DNA from: Pseudomonas fluorescens
Lineage (GTDB): Bacteria > Pseudomonadota > Gammaproteobacteria > Pseudomonadales > Pseudomonadaceae
Length of the DNA: 64,000 nucleotides
Assembly (NCBI RefSeq): GCF_902497875.1
Contig: NZ_CABVHY010000020.1
Span: 62,001 to 126,000, forward strand
Direction: 5' to 3'
This document shows positions 51,254 to 60,315 of this stretch, piece by piece. The translations under genes were made by a program, and so were the position numbers. The stretch's first letter is position 1; each line of letters begins with the position of its first letter. The notes beneath the pieces were generated by a model, which did not search any database, was not told the DNA's origin, and saw nothing but the letters and a program-made list of their open reading frames with translations.

Positions 51254-54007
51254 GTGCTTGAGAAACTCGGAATAAAAGGCCGCGTGCTATTGCTGACCCT
51301 GCTGCCGACCAGCCTGATGGCCTTGGTGCTGGGTGGCTATTTCACCTGGATGCAGCTGTCCGACCTGCAAACCCAGCTCCTGCAACGTGGCGAAATGATC
51401 GCCGAACAACTGGCGCCGCTGGTGGCCCCCGCGATGGGCCGTGACGACACCGAGTTGCTGGAACGCATCGCGACCCAATCCCTGGAACAGACGGATGTTC
51501 GTGCCGTGTCTTTTCTCGCGCCCGACCGCTCGTTACTCGCACATGCCGGCCCGAGCATGCTCAATCAGCCGCCGATCGGTAACAACAGCCACATGCTGCA
51601 ACGCAGTGGTAACGACGCAACGCGTTACCTGCTGCCGGTGTTCGGCCGGCACCGCAATCTGGCCGGCGACCTGATCCCTGATGAAACCAACCGACTGTTG
51701 GGCTGGGTCGAACTCGAGCTGTCCCACAGCGGTATGCTGCTGCGCGGCTATCGCAGCCTGTTTGCCAGCCTGCTATTGATTGCCGTGGGCCTGACCGGCA
51801 CGGCGCTGCTGGCGCTACGTATCAGCCGGAGCATCAACAGACCGCTGAGCCGGATCAAACACGCCGTCGCGCAGCTCAAGGACGGCAACCTCGAAACCCG
51901 CCTGCCGGCACTCGGCAGCCAGGAGCTGGATGAGCTGGCGTCGGGGATCAACCGCATGGCCAGCACCCTGCAAAACGCCCAGGAAGAACTGCAGCACAGC
52001 ATCGACCAGGCCACCGAGGACGTTCGGCAGAACCTGGAGACCATTGAAATCCAGAACATCGAGCTGGACCTGGCGCGCAAGGAAGCGCTGGAAGCGAGCC
52101 GGATCAAATCCGAGTTCCTGGCCAATATGAGCCATGAGATCCGTACACCACTCAACGGCATTCTCGGCTTCACCCATCTGTTGCAGAAAAGCGAATTGAC
52201 GCCCCGTCAGCTGGATTACCTGGGCACCATCGAGAAATCCGCCGACAACCTGCTGGGGATCATCAACGAGATTCTCGACTTCTCGAAAATCGAGGCCGGC
52301 AAACTGGTGCTCGACAGCATCCCCTTCAACCTGCGTGACCTGCTGCAGGACACCCTGACCATCCTCGCCCCGGCCGCCCATGCCAAGCAGCTGGAACTGG
52401 TGAGCCTGGTCTATCGCGATACGCCGCTGTCGCTGATCGGCGACCCGCTGCGCCTCAAACAGATCCTCACTAACCTGGTGAGCAACGCGATCAAATTTAC
52501 CCGCGAAGGCACCATCGTCGCCCGCGCCATGCTCGAAGAAGAGCATGAAGACAGCGTGCAACTGCGCATCAGCATTCAGGACACCGGCATCGGCTTGTCG
52601 AACCAGGATGTCCGCGCACTGTTTCAGGCCTTCAGCCAGGCCGACAATTCATTGTCTCGGCAACCCGGCGGCACCGGTCTGGGGCTGGTGATTTCCAAGC
52701 GGCTGATCGAACAGATGGGTGGCGAGATCGGTGTCGAGAGCACGCCCGGCGAAGGCTCGGAGTTCTGGATCAGCCTGAGCCTGCCCAAAGCCCGCGACGA
52801 TGCTGAAGACCTGCCGTCAGCGCCGCTGCTCGGCCGGCGGGTGGCAGTGCTGGAAAACCATGAACTGGCCCGCCAGGCCTTGCAGCATCAGCTGGAAGAC
52901 TGCGGCCTGGAAGTCACGCCGTTCAACACCCTGGAAGCCTTGACCAACGGCATCACCGGCGCTCACCAGACCGACCAGGCGATCGACCTGGCGGTGCTCG
53001 GTGTCACCACTCAGGACATGCCGCCCGAGCGCCTCAATCAGCACATCTGGGACCTTGAGCATTTGGGTTGCAAGGTGCTGGTGCTCTGCCCGACCACTGA
53101 GCAGACATTGTTTCATCTCTCGGTCCCCAACCCCCACAGTCAATTGCAGGCCAAACCGGCCTGCACCCGAAAACTGCGCCGGGCCCTGGCCGACCTGGTC
53201 AATCCCCGGCCGTTGCGCAACGAGCCCGGCGAGCCGCTCTCCAGCCGTGCGCCGCGAGTGCTCTGCGTCGATGACAACCCGGCCAACCTGTTACTGGTGC
53301 AAACCCTGCTTGAAGACATGGGGGCCAAGGTGCTTGCGGTCGAGAGCGGCTTTGCCGCGGTCAAGGCCGTACAAAAGGAAACCTTTGACATGGTGCTGAT
53401 GGACGTGCAAATGCCTGGCATGGACGGACGCCAGAGCACCGAAATGATTCGTCAGTGGGAAAACGAGCGCCACGGCACTCCGCTGCCGATCGTGGCCCTG
53501 ACCGCCCATGCCATGGCCAATGAAAAACGCGCCTTGCTGCAAAGCGGGATGGACGACTACCTGACCAAACCCATCAGTGAGCGCCAGTTGGCCCAGGTGG
53601 TGTTGAAATGGACCGGGCTTGCACTGCGCAATCAGGGACCGGAACGCGGCAGCGAGTCCTACCTCAATGGCGCCGAACTGCAGGTGCTCGATCATGAAGA
53701 AGGGCTGCGTCTGGCGGCGGGCAAAGCCGATCTGGCGGCCGACATGCTGGCCATGTTGCTCGCCTCGCTGGAGGCCGACCGTGAAGCCATTCGTATCGCC
53801 CGCGAAGCCAGTGACCAGAACGCGCTGATCGAGCGGGTCCATCGGCTGCACGGGGCCACCCGTTACTGCGGCGTACCGCAACTGCGTGCAGCCTGCCAGC
53901 GCAGCGAAACCCTGCTCAAGCAGGACGACCAAAAGGCCTGGGCTGCCCTCGATGAGCTGGACCGGGCCATCAACCGCCTGGCCAGCGAAGCCCGGATCAG
54001 TGCCTGA
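51254..54007 (+). CDS. gacS: Hybrid sensor kinase GacS
   Basis: A 917-aa sensor of the Gac/Rsm pathway. A GTG start at 51254 follows GGAGAG; the N-terminus LEKLGIKGRVLLLTLLPTSL and the length agree with the Pseudomonas protein, and the frame upstream is not conserved. Helix 1 is about 10-30, then a periplasmic domain, helix 2 near 185, HAMP, HisKA with His294 in NMSHEIRTPLNG, ATPase, a receiver with Asp717 in LMDVQMPGMDG, and a C-terminal HPt domain with His866. GacS phosphorylates GacA, which drives the small RNAs RsmX/Y/Z and secondary metabolism. All four phospho-relay elements look intact. Confidence 0.97.
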   Translation: MLEKLGIKGRVLLLTLLPTSLMALVLGGYFTWMQLSDLQTQLLQRGEMIAEQLAPLVAPAMGRDDTELLERIATQSLEQTDVRAVSFLAPDRSLLAHAGPSMLNQPPIGNNSHMLQRSGNDATRYLLPVFGRHRNLAGDLIPDETNRLLGWVELELSHSGMLLRGYRSLFASLLLIAVGLTGTALLALRISRSINRPLSRIKHAVAQLKDGNLETRLPALGSQELDELASGINRMASTLQNAQEELQHSIDQATEDVRQNLETIEIQNIELDLARKEALEASRIKSEFLANMSHEIRTPLNGILGFTHLLQKSELTPRQLDYLGTIEKSADNLLGIINEILDFSKIEAGKLVLDSIPFNLRDLLQDTLTILAPAAHAKQLELVSLVYRDTPLSLIGDPLRLKQILTNLVSNAIKFTREGTIVARAMLEEEHEDSVQLRISIQDTGIGLSNQDVRALFQAFSQADNSLSRQPGGTGLGLVISKRLIEQMGGEIGVESTPGEGSEFWISLSLPKARDDAEDLPSAPLLGRRVAVLENHELARQALQHQLEDCGLEVTPFNTLEALTNGITGAHQTDQAIDLAVLGVTTQDMPPERLNQHIWDLEHLGCKVLVLCPTTEQTLFHLSVPNPHSQLQAKPACTRKLRRALADLVNPRPLRNEPGEPLSSRAPRVLCVDDNPANLLLVQTLLEDMGAKVLAVESGFAAVKAVQKETFDMVLMDVQMPGMDGRQSTEMIRQWENERHGTPLPIVALTAHAMANEKRALLQSGMDDYLTKPISERQLAQVVLKWTGLALRNQGPERGSESYLNGAELQVLDHEEGLRLAAGKADLAADMLAMLLASLEADREAIRIAREASDQNALIERVHRLHGATRYCGVPQLRAACQRSETLLKQDDQKAWAALDELDRAINRLASEARISA

Positions 54008-54072
54008 CCCACAGCAATATTGACGATGCCGCCAAGGGTTAAGCTCAACGCACCCAGAACAAGGATGAAGCC

Positions 54073-55062
54073 ATGCGCACGATTCTCTTCAGTAGCCAGA
54101 CCTATGATCGCGACAGCTTCCTCGGCACCGAGCTGCCGGCCGCTATCGAATTGCAGTTTCAATCGGCGCGACTGAGCCTGGACACGGTGGCCCTGGCCGA
54201 GCACCACGAAGTGGTCTGTGCCTTCATCAATGACGACCTCGGCGCAGCGGTGCTCGAACAGTTGGCGGCCGGCGGCACCCGGCTGATCGCCTTGCGCTCG
54301 GCCGGCTACAACCATGTCGACCTGCCGGCAGCGAAACGCCTGGGGCTGAGCATCGTGCGGGTTCCGGCCTACTCGCCCCACGCGGTGGCCGAACATGCGG
54401 TGGCGTTGATTCTGGCGCTGAACCGACGCCTGCATCGGGCCTACAACCGTACCCGCGAAGGCGACTTCAGCCTGCACGGGCTGACCGGCTTCGATCTGGT
54501 GGGCAAAACCGTCGGCGTGGTCGGCACCGGGCAGATCGGCGCCACCTTTGCCAGGATCATGGCCGGGTTTGGCTGTCAGCTGCTGGCTTACGATCCGTAT
54601 CCCAATCCGCAGGTGGAAGCGCTTGGCGCCCGCTACCTGAGTCTGCCCGACCTGCTGGCGCAAGCGCAGATCATCAGCCTGCATTGCCCGCTGACCAATG
54701 ACAGCAAACACCTGATCAACCAACAGTCACTGGCCCATATGCAGCCGGGCGCGATGCTGATCAACACCGGCCGTGGCGGCCTGGTGGACACCCCGGCGCT
54801 GATCGACGCACTGAAGAACGGTCAATTGGGTTATCTGGGCCTGGATGTGTATGAGGAAGAAGCCCAGCTGTTCTTCGAGGACCGCTCCGACCTGCCGCTG
54901 CAGGACGACGTACTGGCGCGTCTGCTGACCTTCCCGAACGTTATCGTCACCGCCCACCAGGCGTTCCTGACCCGCGAGGCCCTGGCCGCGATTGCCGCGA
55001 CAACGTTGCACAATATTGCCGCCTGGGCCGCCGGCACTCCGCAGAATCTGGTGGAAGGCTGA
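54073..55062 (+). CDS. ldhA: D-lactate dehydrogenase (fermentative)
   Basis: A 329-aa 2-hydroxyacid dehydrogenase. NAD motif GVVGTGQIGATFARI, the catalytic Arg in LRSAGYNHVD-adjacent sequence and in INTGRGGLVDT, Glu in YEEEAQ and His in VTAHQAFLT. It reduces pyruvate to D-lactate. It follows gacS with 65 bases between, the same order (gacS next to ldhA) as in P. aeruginosa, where ldhA is PA0927. Confidence 0.94.
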   Translation: MRTILFSSQTYDRDSFLGTELPAAIELQFQSARLSLDTVALAEHHEVVCAFINDDLGAAVLEQLAAGGTRLIALRSAGYNHVDLPAAKRLGLSIVRVPAYSPHAVAEHAVALILALNRRLHRAYNRTREGDFSLHGLTGFDLVGKTVGVVGTGQIGATFARIMAGFGCQLLAYDPYPNPQVEALGARYLSLPDLLAQAQIISLHCPLTNDSKHLINQQSLAHMQPGAMLINTGRGGLVDTPALIDALKNGQLGYLGLDVYEEEAQLFFEDRSDLPLQDDVLARLLTFPNVIVTAHQAFLTREALAAIAATTLHNIAAWAAGTPQNLVEG

Positions 55063-55153
55063 GTCATGGATCGCCTGCCAGATCGAAGGTCGCTCAGGCG
55101 GGTCATGCCGGGTTCGTCCGCGTGCTAGCATAGCGCCCATACTTGGAGGACCC

Positions 55154-55588
55154 ATGGTCGAACACGATTTCCGCTACACCCTGATGAGCCCGCAACACAC
55201 CCTGATCGAATGCCGCGCCCTGGTGCCGGGTCGTTATCAGGTCACCGGCAACGGTGGCTCGATACGCAACGACGACGTGCTGGTGGTCACCTTGAAAGGT
55301 AGCAAGGACTTGTCCATGCGCCTGACCGTGGAAAAAGTCCGTCACCTGATCAACCCGATTGGCCAATGGGTCGCCGTGGCCAGTGGCCCGGTGTTCGGTG
55401 AACTGGCCATTCATACTTGGAAGGTCAATTGCGACAGCTGTTCAGCTGAGCTGAGCTTCGAGTTCGCGGTTGACGCCAAACTCGGCACCAAGGCCCAAAA
55501 GCCTGCCGCCACGGCACGCATTGCCGAACTGGGCTGGGTAAGCAAAGACGAGAAGCACGTGTGCCGCAAATGCCAGGAGGCAAGCTGA
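55154..55588 (+). CDS. Conserved hypothetical protein with a zinc-ribbon-like end
   Basis: A 144-aa cytoplasmic protein. The N-terminal part (HDFRYTLMSPQHTLIECRALVPG) is beta-rich. Cysteine pairs NCDSC near residue 95 and CRKC at the end look like a split zinc-binding site. A strong TTGGAGGAC precedes ATG 55154. It is conserved next to ldhA in pseudomonads as I recall. Function unknown. The next gene overlaps it by one base. Confidence 0.78.
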   Translation: MVEHDFRYTLMSPQHTLIECRALVPGRYQVTGNGGSIRNDDVLVVTLKGSKDLSMRLTVEKVRHLINPIGQWVAVASGPVFGELAIHTWKVNCDSCSAELSFEFAVDAKLGTKAQKPAATARIAELGWVSKDEKHVCRKCQEAS

Positions 55589-55992
55589 TGAAACGCCTTG
55601 CCCTCATGGGAATGGCCGGCGCCGGCCTGTTGGGCTGCGCCGCTGAACCGGTGAAGCTGCAGCAGGAACACAGCTACATTCTGGAGTGGATCGGCGAACG
55701 TCCGCTGATCGACAACAGTCACCTGACCATCACCCTGGGTGAAGATGGTCGGGCGTATGGCACTGGCGGTTGCAACCACTGGTTCGCGCCCTACACCCTG
55801 GAAGGTGACAAGCTCAGCTTCGGCAAGGTTGGCAGCACCCGAAAACTGTGCGCACCGGCGTTGATGGAGCAGGAAAAACGTTTCCTGCAATCGCTGGAAA
55901 CCGTGCAGCGCTGGGACATTTCGCCGATCGAGCAGGTGCGTTTCTGGCCGGCCGAAGGCAAGCCGTTGCGCTGGTGGCGGGATGAGGGTTGA
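55588..55992 (+). CDS. META-domain (HslJ-like) lipoprotein
   Basis: A 134-aa protein with a lipoprotein signal ending LLGC (Cys17). The mature part contains ERPLIDNSHLTITLGEDGRAYGTGGCNHWFAPY, split here by a short linker, the META-domain core that includes E. coli HslJ. ATG 55588 overlaps the preceding stop as TGATG, with AGGAGGCAAG upstream. Probably envelope-located; HslJ-like proteins are linked to heat shock and novobiocin tolerance. Confidence 0.88.
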   Translation: MKRLALMGMAGAGLLGCAAEPVKLQQEHSYILEWIGERPLIDNSHLTITLGEDGRAYGTGGCNHWFAPYTLEGDKLSFGKVGSTRKLCAPALMEQEKRFLQSLETVQRWDISPIEQVRFWPAEGKPLRWWRDEG

Positions 55993-56028
55993 TCGTACTT
56001 TAGATAGCCTTCACAGCTGAAACCGCCA

Positions 56029-56129
56029 AGATCGCAGCCTGCGGCAGCTCCTACAGGAGATTGGCGTTCACTCGGTAATTGCGGGTGTACGCGGTCGGTG
56101 TAGGAGCTGCCGAAGGCTGCGATCTTTTA
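56029..56129. repeat. REP doublet, family B
   Basis: GATCGCAGCCTGCGGCAGC-TCCTAC on the left and GTAGGAGCTGCCGAAGGCTG on the right, facing outward from a 50-base spacer; the order of arms is reversed compared with the doublets at 22002 and 44020. Confidence 0.8.
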
Positions 56130-56179
56130 GAGCACACCCGGTACATTTCGGCCCGACAATCGGCAAAAACACCCGGTCC

Positions 56180-56647
56180 TCAATTCTTCGCCTGCAGCGC
56201 TTCAAGCTTCGCTATCACACCCGCCGCCGTCTGCTCGCCCAACAGTTGCTCACGCACCTTGCCCTTGTCATCGATGATGTAGGTCACTGGCAACGCCTCG
56301 CTGCGCGGCAACTCGAAATAGTCGGCCGGATCCTGGGCCAGTACGGTGAACCTGATCCCCAGCGCGTCACTGGCTTTCTTCAGTTCCTCGCCTTGCACAT
56401 TGTCGAAATTGACCCCGAACACCCCGATCGACTTGCCCTTCAACTGCTCGGACAATGCGTTGAGCTCGGGAATCTCGGTTCGGCACGGACCACACCATTC
56501 AGCCCAGTAATTGAGCACCAGCCATTGTTTATCCAGGCGCTCGGAGGCGATCTTCTGCCCCTGTTGATCAACGCCATAGTCATTGCCACAGCCTCCGAGC
56601 AGCACGGTCGTGATGATTGCCAATGTCGCAGCCAATCGCCTAGTCAT
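56180..56647 (-). CDS. TlpA-like thiol:disulfide lipoprotein
   Basis: A 155-aa thioredoxin-fold protein. The lipoprotein signal ends LLGGC (Cys20); the active site is WCGPC with Cys52 and Cys55. NFDNVQGEELKK and a cis-Pro in ALPVTYII are the expected fold elements. It probably reduces disulfides in the periplasm. ATG 56647 starts the signal peptide. It diverges from the arsC-type gene. Confidence 0.92.
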   Translation of the reverse strand: MTRRLAATLAIITTVLLGGCGNDYGVDQQGQKIASERLDKQWLVLNYWAEWCGPCRTEIPELNALSEQLKGKSIGVFGVNFDNVQGEELKKASDALGIRFTVLAQDPADYFELPRSEALPVTYIIDDKGKVREQLLGEQTAAGVIAKLEALQAKN

Positions 56648-56772
56648 GTCTTGGTCCTTGTTGAAAACCGCTTCTGAATCCACCTTGACTGCGCCCCGAC
56701 GCCACTGAAGGTTCAGGACTGCTCGTCACACAGGTAGAATAGCTGCCACCTTACGCAAGATGCGACCCGCAC

Positions 56773-57126
56773 ATGACCGATCTGACGCTTTATCACAACC
56801 CGCGCTGCTCGAAATCCCGCGGTGCGCTGGAACTGCTGCAAGCCCGTGGCCTGACCCCAACCGTGGTGCGCTACCTGGAAACCCCGCTGGATGCCACGCA
56901 ACTGCAAGGCCTGCTGGGCAAATTGGGCATCAGTGCCCGAGAACTGCTGCGCACCGGCGAAGACGAGTACAAGACCCTCAACCTGGCGGACAGCAGCCTG
57001 AGCGAGGCACAGCTGATCGCCGCCATGGCCGCGCATCCGAAACTCATCGAACGGCCAATCCTGCAAATCGGCGACAAAGCCGTGATCGGTCGTCCGCCGG
57101 AGAAAGTCCTGGAGCTCTTGCCGTGA
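56773..57126 (+). CDS. arsC: ArsC-family arsenate reductase-like protein
   Basis: A 117-aa glutaredoxin-coupled reductase of the ArsC family. The nucleophile Cys12 is in YHNPRCSKSRGAL. The anion-site arginines RP near 94-95 are in LIERPILQIGDKAVIGRPP. Many Pseudomonas copies sit in this non-ars context, so arsenate may not be the natural substrate. The stop overlaps the next gene's GTG as GTGA. Confidence 0.9.
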   Translation: MTDLTLYHNPRCSKSRGALELLQARGLTPTVVRYLETPLDATQLQGLLGKLGISARELLRTGEDEYKTLNLADSSLSEAQLIAAMAAHPKLIERPILQIGDKAVIGRPPEKVLELLP

Positions 57127-57728
57127 GTGCGCCGTACATCCTGGTGCTGTATTACAGTCGCAATGGCTCGACCAACGAAATGGCCCGACAGATTGCCCGC
57201 GGAATCGAACAAGGCGGGCTTGAAGCACGCCTGCGGACGGTGCCGGCGATTTCCACCGAGTGTGAAGCGGTGGCACCGAGCATTCCGGAAGAAGGCGCGC
57301 TGTACGCCAGCCTCGACGACCTGAAAAATTGCTCTGGCCTGGCCCTCGGCAGCCCGACCCGCTTTGGCAACATGGCCGCGCCATTGAAGTACTTTCTCGA
57401 TGGCACCAGCAACCTGTGGCTGACCGGAGCCCTGGTCGGCAAACCGGCCGGAGTCTTCACCTCCACCGCCAGCCTGCACGGTGGCCAGGAAGCCACCCTG
57501 CTGTCGATGATGTTGCCCTTGCTGCACCACGGCATGCTGATTACCGGTTTGCCCTATAGCGAATCGGCCTTGCTGGAAACCCGCGGTGGCGGCACCCCTT
57601 ACGGCGCCAGCCACCACGCCGGCGCCGATGGCAAAAGCGGGCTGGACCAACATGAAATCGCGTTGTGCCGGGCATTGGGCCTGCGTCTGGCGAAAACCGC
57701 CCTGCAACTGGAGAGCAACCGTGGCTAA
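57123..57728 (+). CDS. wrbA: NAD(P)H:quinone oxidoreductase (WrbA-like)
   Basis: A 201-aa flavodoxin-fold protein. The FMN phosphate loop is YYSRNGSTNEMA; GSPTRFGNMAAPLKYFLDGT and STASLHGGQEATLLSM are WrbA family segments. It reduces quinones by two electrons, avoiding semiquinones. The GTG start at 57123 overlaps the arsC stop by four bases, and its own stop overlaps the DUF2069 gene by eight, indicating a tight three-gene operon. Confidence 0.93.
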   Translation: MSAPYILVLYYSRNGSTNEMARQIARGIEQGGLEARLRTVPAISTECEAVAPSIPEEGALYASLDDLKNCSGLALGSPTRFGNMAAPLKYFLDGTSNLWLTGALVGKPAGVFTSTASLHGGQEATLLSMMLPLLHHGMLITGLPYSESALLETRGGGTPYGASHHAGADGKSGLDQHEIALCRALGLRLAKTALQLESNRG

Positions 57729-58143
57729 AAAGCCCAAGATCCTGCCGTCGATCGAGTGGCTGGAACCGCGCGTGCGGGTCGCCCGTGTCCTGAGCCTGAT
57801 CTGCTTTCTCGGTCTGTTCGGTCTGTTGTGCTCCTACTACCTGGTCTTCGCCGACCTGCATGGCGCGCGACCGTGGGTGATCCTATTGATCGAGCTGGTG
57901 CCGCTTCTGCTGCTCGCACCAGGCATGCTCAGCGGTAGCGCTCGCGGGCATTCATGGATGTGCTTTGTGGTGAATCTGTACTTCATCAAGGGAGCACTGG
58001 CCGCCTACGACCCTAACCGACAGCTGTTCGGCCTGCTGGAAATGGCCGCCAGCCTGGCGGTGTTCTGCAGCGCCTTGCTGTACGTGCGCTGGCGCTTTCA
58101 GCTCAACCGCAAGTTGGCGGGGGAAGGCGAAGTACCAGCCTGA
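57721..58143 (+). CDS. DUF2069 domain-containing membrane protein
   Basis: A 140-aa membrane protein with about four helices. ARVLSLICFLGLFGLLCSYY, VILLIELVPLLLLAPGMLSG and YFIKGALAAYDP match DUF2069. GTG 57721 follows CTGGAGAGC and lies inside the end of wrbA; no better start exists. Third gene of the arsC-wrbA unit. Function unknown. Confidence 0.88.
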   Translation: MAKKPKILPSIEWLEPRVRVARVLSLICFLGLFGLLCSYYLVFADLHGARPWVILLIELVPLLLLAPGMLSGSARGHSWMCFVVNLYFIKGALAAYDPNRQLFGLLEMAASLAVFCSALLYVRWRFQLNRKLAGEGEVPA

Positions 58144-58170
58144 AAGGAATGTGTCGCCTGATATGAAGCC

Positions 58171-58263
58171 ATCGCGAGCAGGCTCGCTCCCACAATGGAT
58201 CTTCTGTGAACACACTACTTATGAACACCAGAGATCAAATGTGGGAGCGAGCCTGCTCGCGAT
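58171..58263. repeat. REP doublet, family A
   Basis: ATCGCGAGCAGGCTCGCTC and its inverted copy GAGCGAGCCTGCTCGCGAT flank a 50-base spacer between convergent genes (DUF2069 and the Tag-type glycosylase). Confidence 0.85.
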
Positions 58264-58278
58264 GGGATCACCTCGGTC

Positions 58279-58950
58279 TCAATGATTCACTGTGTAAGCC
58301 AGCATCATCGAGATCTGGCACATCGGCCGGCCACTTTCGGCGTGCCATTGATTGAAGGCGTTCTGCACGATGGCCAGGTCCCGCAAGCTGGTCGGCACCT
58401 TGTCGACGATTTTTTGCGCATTCAGCGCGGCCACCACGTCGTAGCTCGGCACAAAGGTATCCTTGCCGACCATCCGCAGAAAGCGCGGCGCCGACAAACC
58501 ACCTAATTGATGACCGTGCTTGGCCAGGTATTTCCACAGGCCGACAATATCGGTCACCGGCCACTCGGCGATCAGCGCACCAAAACTGCCCTTCTCTTGC
58601 GCCACATCCAGCACCAACTGCGCATTACGCGGCACGCTCTTGAGCTTGCCCAGATGACGAATGATCCGTGCATCCTGCATCAACCGCTCAAGGTGCTCGG
58701 CGCCCATCAGTACCACTTTCTCTGGATCGAAGCCGAAAAACACCTCTTCGAAAGCCGGCCATTTGGCGTCCACCAGGCTGTGCTTGAGACCCGCGCGGAA
58801 CACCCTTAGCGCCAGAGTCGACAGGTAGCGGTCATCGCTGATCTTGCGCAATTGCGCCGGGGTCTTGGGGACAGGCAGATGGGCTTCCAGTTCGGCTGCC
58901 GAACCGAAACGGTTCAGACAGTATTCGTGCAGCCACTTGTAATCGCGCAT
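58279..58950 (-). CDS. DNA-3-methyladenine glycosylase I family protein
   Basis: A 223-aa protein of the Tag family (helix-hairpin-helix glycosylase superfamily). Segments RYLSTLALRVFRAGLKHSLVDAKWPAFEEVFFGFDP and a QDARIIRHLGKLKS stretch are the Tag-like core. It lacks the WCGxxPLYVAYHDEEWG start of classical E. coli Tag, so it belongs to a divergent branch and its lesion specificity is uncertain. AGGAGAG precedes ATG 58950. Confidence 0.82.
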   Translation of the reverse strand: MRDYKWLHEYCLNRFGSAAELEAHLPVPKTPAQLRKISDDRYLSTLALRVFRAGLKHSLVDAKWPAFEEVFFGFDPEKVVLMGAEHLERLMQDARIIRHLGKLKSVPRNAQLVLDVAQEKGSFGALIAEWPVTDIVGLWKYLAKHGHQLGGLSAPRFLRMVGKDTFVPSYDVVAALNAQKIVDKVPTSLRDLAIVQNAFNQWHAESGRPMCQISMMLAYTVNH

Positions 58951-58962
58951 GCCCTCTCCTAA

Positions 58963-59000
58963 TGACAAAAAACACAAACGGCGCTCATGGGAGCGCCGTC
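58963..59000 (-). terminator. Intrinsic terminator of ttcA
   Basis: On the minus strand ACGGCGCTC and GAGCGCCGT (9 bases, 4-base loop) are followed by TTTGTGTTTTTTG, 29 bases beyond the ttcA stop. Confidence 0.85.
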
Positions 59001-59028
59001 AATCAGAATCACAGAACCGCAGTATGGA

Positions 59029-59853
59029 TCAGAGGTTTACCACATCGACGAATCGCGAGGCGGCCGTTTCGTCGATCCGCAGGCTGGTGAAATCGAACAG
59101 GTTGCGGTCGGCCAATTGTGACGGAATGACGTTCTGCAAGCTGCGGAAGATGTTTTCGGTCCGGCCCGGGGTCTTGCGTTCCCACTCCTGAAGCATTTCC
59201 TTGACCACCTGACGCTGCAGGTTTTCCTGAGAACCACAGAGGTTGCACGGGATGATCGGGAATTGCTTGAAGTCGGAGTAGGCCTGGATGTCTTTCTCGT
59301 TGCAGTACGCCAGCGGCCGGATCACCACATTGCGTCCGTCATCGGCACGCAGCTTGGGCGGCATGGCCTTGAGTGAGCCGTTATAGAACATGTTGAGGAA
59401 AAAGGTTTCGACGATGTCATCACGGTGGTGACCGAGGGCCATTTTGGTCGCGCCGATCTCGTCGGCGAAGGTGTACAGCGTGCCACGGCGCAGGCGCGAG
59501 CACAGCGAGCAGGTGGTCTTGCCTTCGGGAATCAGCTCCTTGACCACCGAATAGGTGTCTTTTTCAACGATGTGGTACTTCACGCCCAGGCTCTTCAGGT
59601 AAGCCGGCAGTACATGCTCGGGAAAACCCGGCTGCTTCTGGTCCATGTTCACCGCGACGATGTCGAACCTGATCGGTGCCACCTTCTGAAAGTGCAGCAG
59701 CACGTCGAGCAGGGTGTAACTGTCCTTGCCACCGGACAGGCAGACCATGACCTTGTCGCCATCTTCGATCATTTTGAAATCGGCGACGGCCTCACCGGCC
59801 TGTCGGCGAAGGCGTTTCTGCAGCTTGTTCTGGTTGACCGTAAGAGTGCCCAT
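59029..59853 (-). CDS. ttcA: tRNA 2-thiocytidine(32) synthetase TtcA
   Basis: A 274-aa PP-loop enzyme that thiolates C32 of tRNAs. The PP-loop SGGKDS is at residues 40-45; two CxxC pairs (TTCSLCSRL and IIPCNLCGSQ) bind the Fe-S cluster. HHRDDIVETFFLNMFYNG is typical. ATG 59853 starts the conserved MGTLTVNQNKLQ. The frame stays open upstream through a REP element, but that part is not a real extension. Confidence 0.96.
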   Translation of the reverse strand: MGTLTVNQNKLQKRLRRQAGEAVADFKMIEDGDKVMVCLSGGKDSYTLLDVLLHFQKVAPIRFDIVAVNMDQKQPGFPEHVLPAYLKSLGVKYHIVEKDTYSVVKELIPEGKTTCSLCSRLRRGTLYTFADEIGATKMALGHHRDDIVETFFLNMFYNGSLKAMPPKLRADDGRNVVIRPLAYCNEKDIQAYSDFKQFPIIPCNLCGSQENLQRQVVKEMLQEWERKTPGRTENIFRSLQNVIPSQLADRNLFDFTSLRIDETAASRFVDVVNL

Positions 59854-59947
59854 GGCGCTGAAATCCGCGAAAGTGGGTGACGAAAAGCCGAGTATTTTAC
59901 GCAAAAATCTTCTGACAGCGAAGAGCCCTCCCTGAGCATCCATACCC

Positions 59948-60096
59948 TGTGGCGAGGGGGCTTGTCGGAACGCCGCATCGCCCCGTTCGGCGGCGAAGCA
60001 GTCGTAAAACCTGCAAATGCGGTGTGTCAGGTAGAACCGGCTTTCAGGTTTTAGGGCCGCTCCGCGCCCCAGCGGGGGCAAGCCCCCTCGCCACAT
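59948..60096. repeat. REP-type inverted pair, family C
   Basis: TGTGGCGAGGGGGCTTGTCG on the left is mirrored by GGCAAGCCCCCTCGCCACA on the right, with GGCGGCGAAGCAGTCGTAAA inside. Second copy of the composite at 8401-8547; it lies upstream of ttcA. The rest of the 462-base gap between ttcA and the Yip1 gene holds only the hairpin at 60213. Confidence 0.8.
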
Positions 60097-60212
60097 AAAG
60101 CGCCATCACCACAAGAAATGCATGTTTCCAGAAGATGCCGCGATTAGGCCACCCTTTTACAGCGCGATTTGCTCTAAAGGACCGCACCGTTGCGAGCAAC
60201 TCCTTTCTATAC

Positions 60213-60229
60213 TGCGACATAAGGTCGCA
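60213..60229. promoter_or_regulatory. Inverted repeat TGCGAC-N5-GTCGCA
   Basis: Perfect 6-base arms lie about 90 bases upstream of the Yip1-family gene, directly after a TATACT word that could be a -10 box. A possible operator for that gene; weak evidence. Confidence 0.3.
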
Positions 60230-60315
60230 CACATATAGACCTTTACTTATTCAGGCCGCTTGGCCCGTAGGCGCTCCGCTGGGGGGCGATGGCAATAACA
60301 ATAGGAGTGACTGGC

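Noticed and set aside
59854..60096. N-terminal extension of ttcA
   Set aside because: The extension is read through a REP element and is absent from the family; ATG 59853 starts the conserved sequence.
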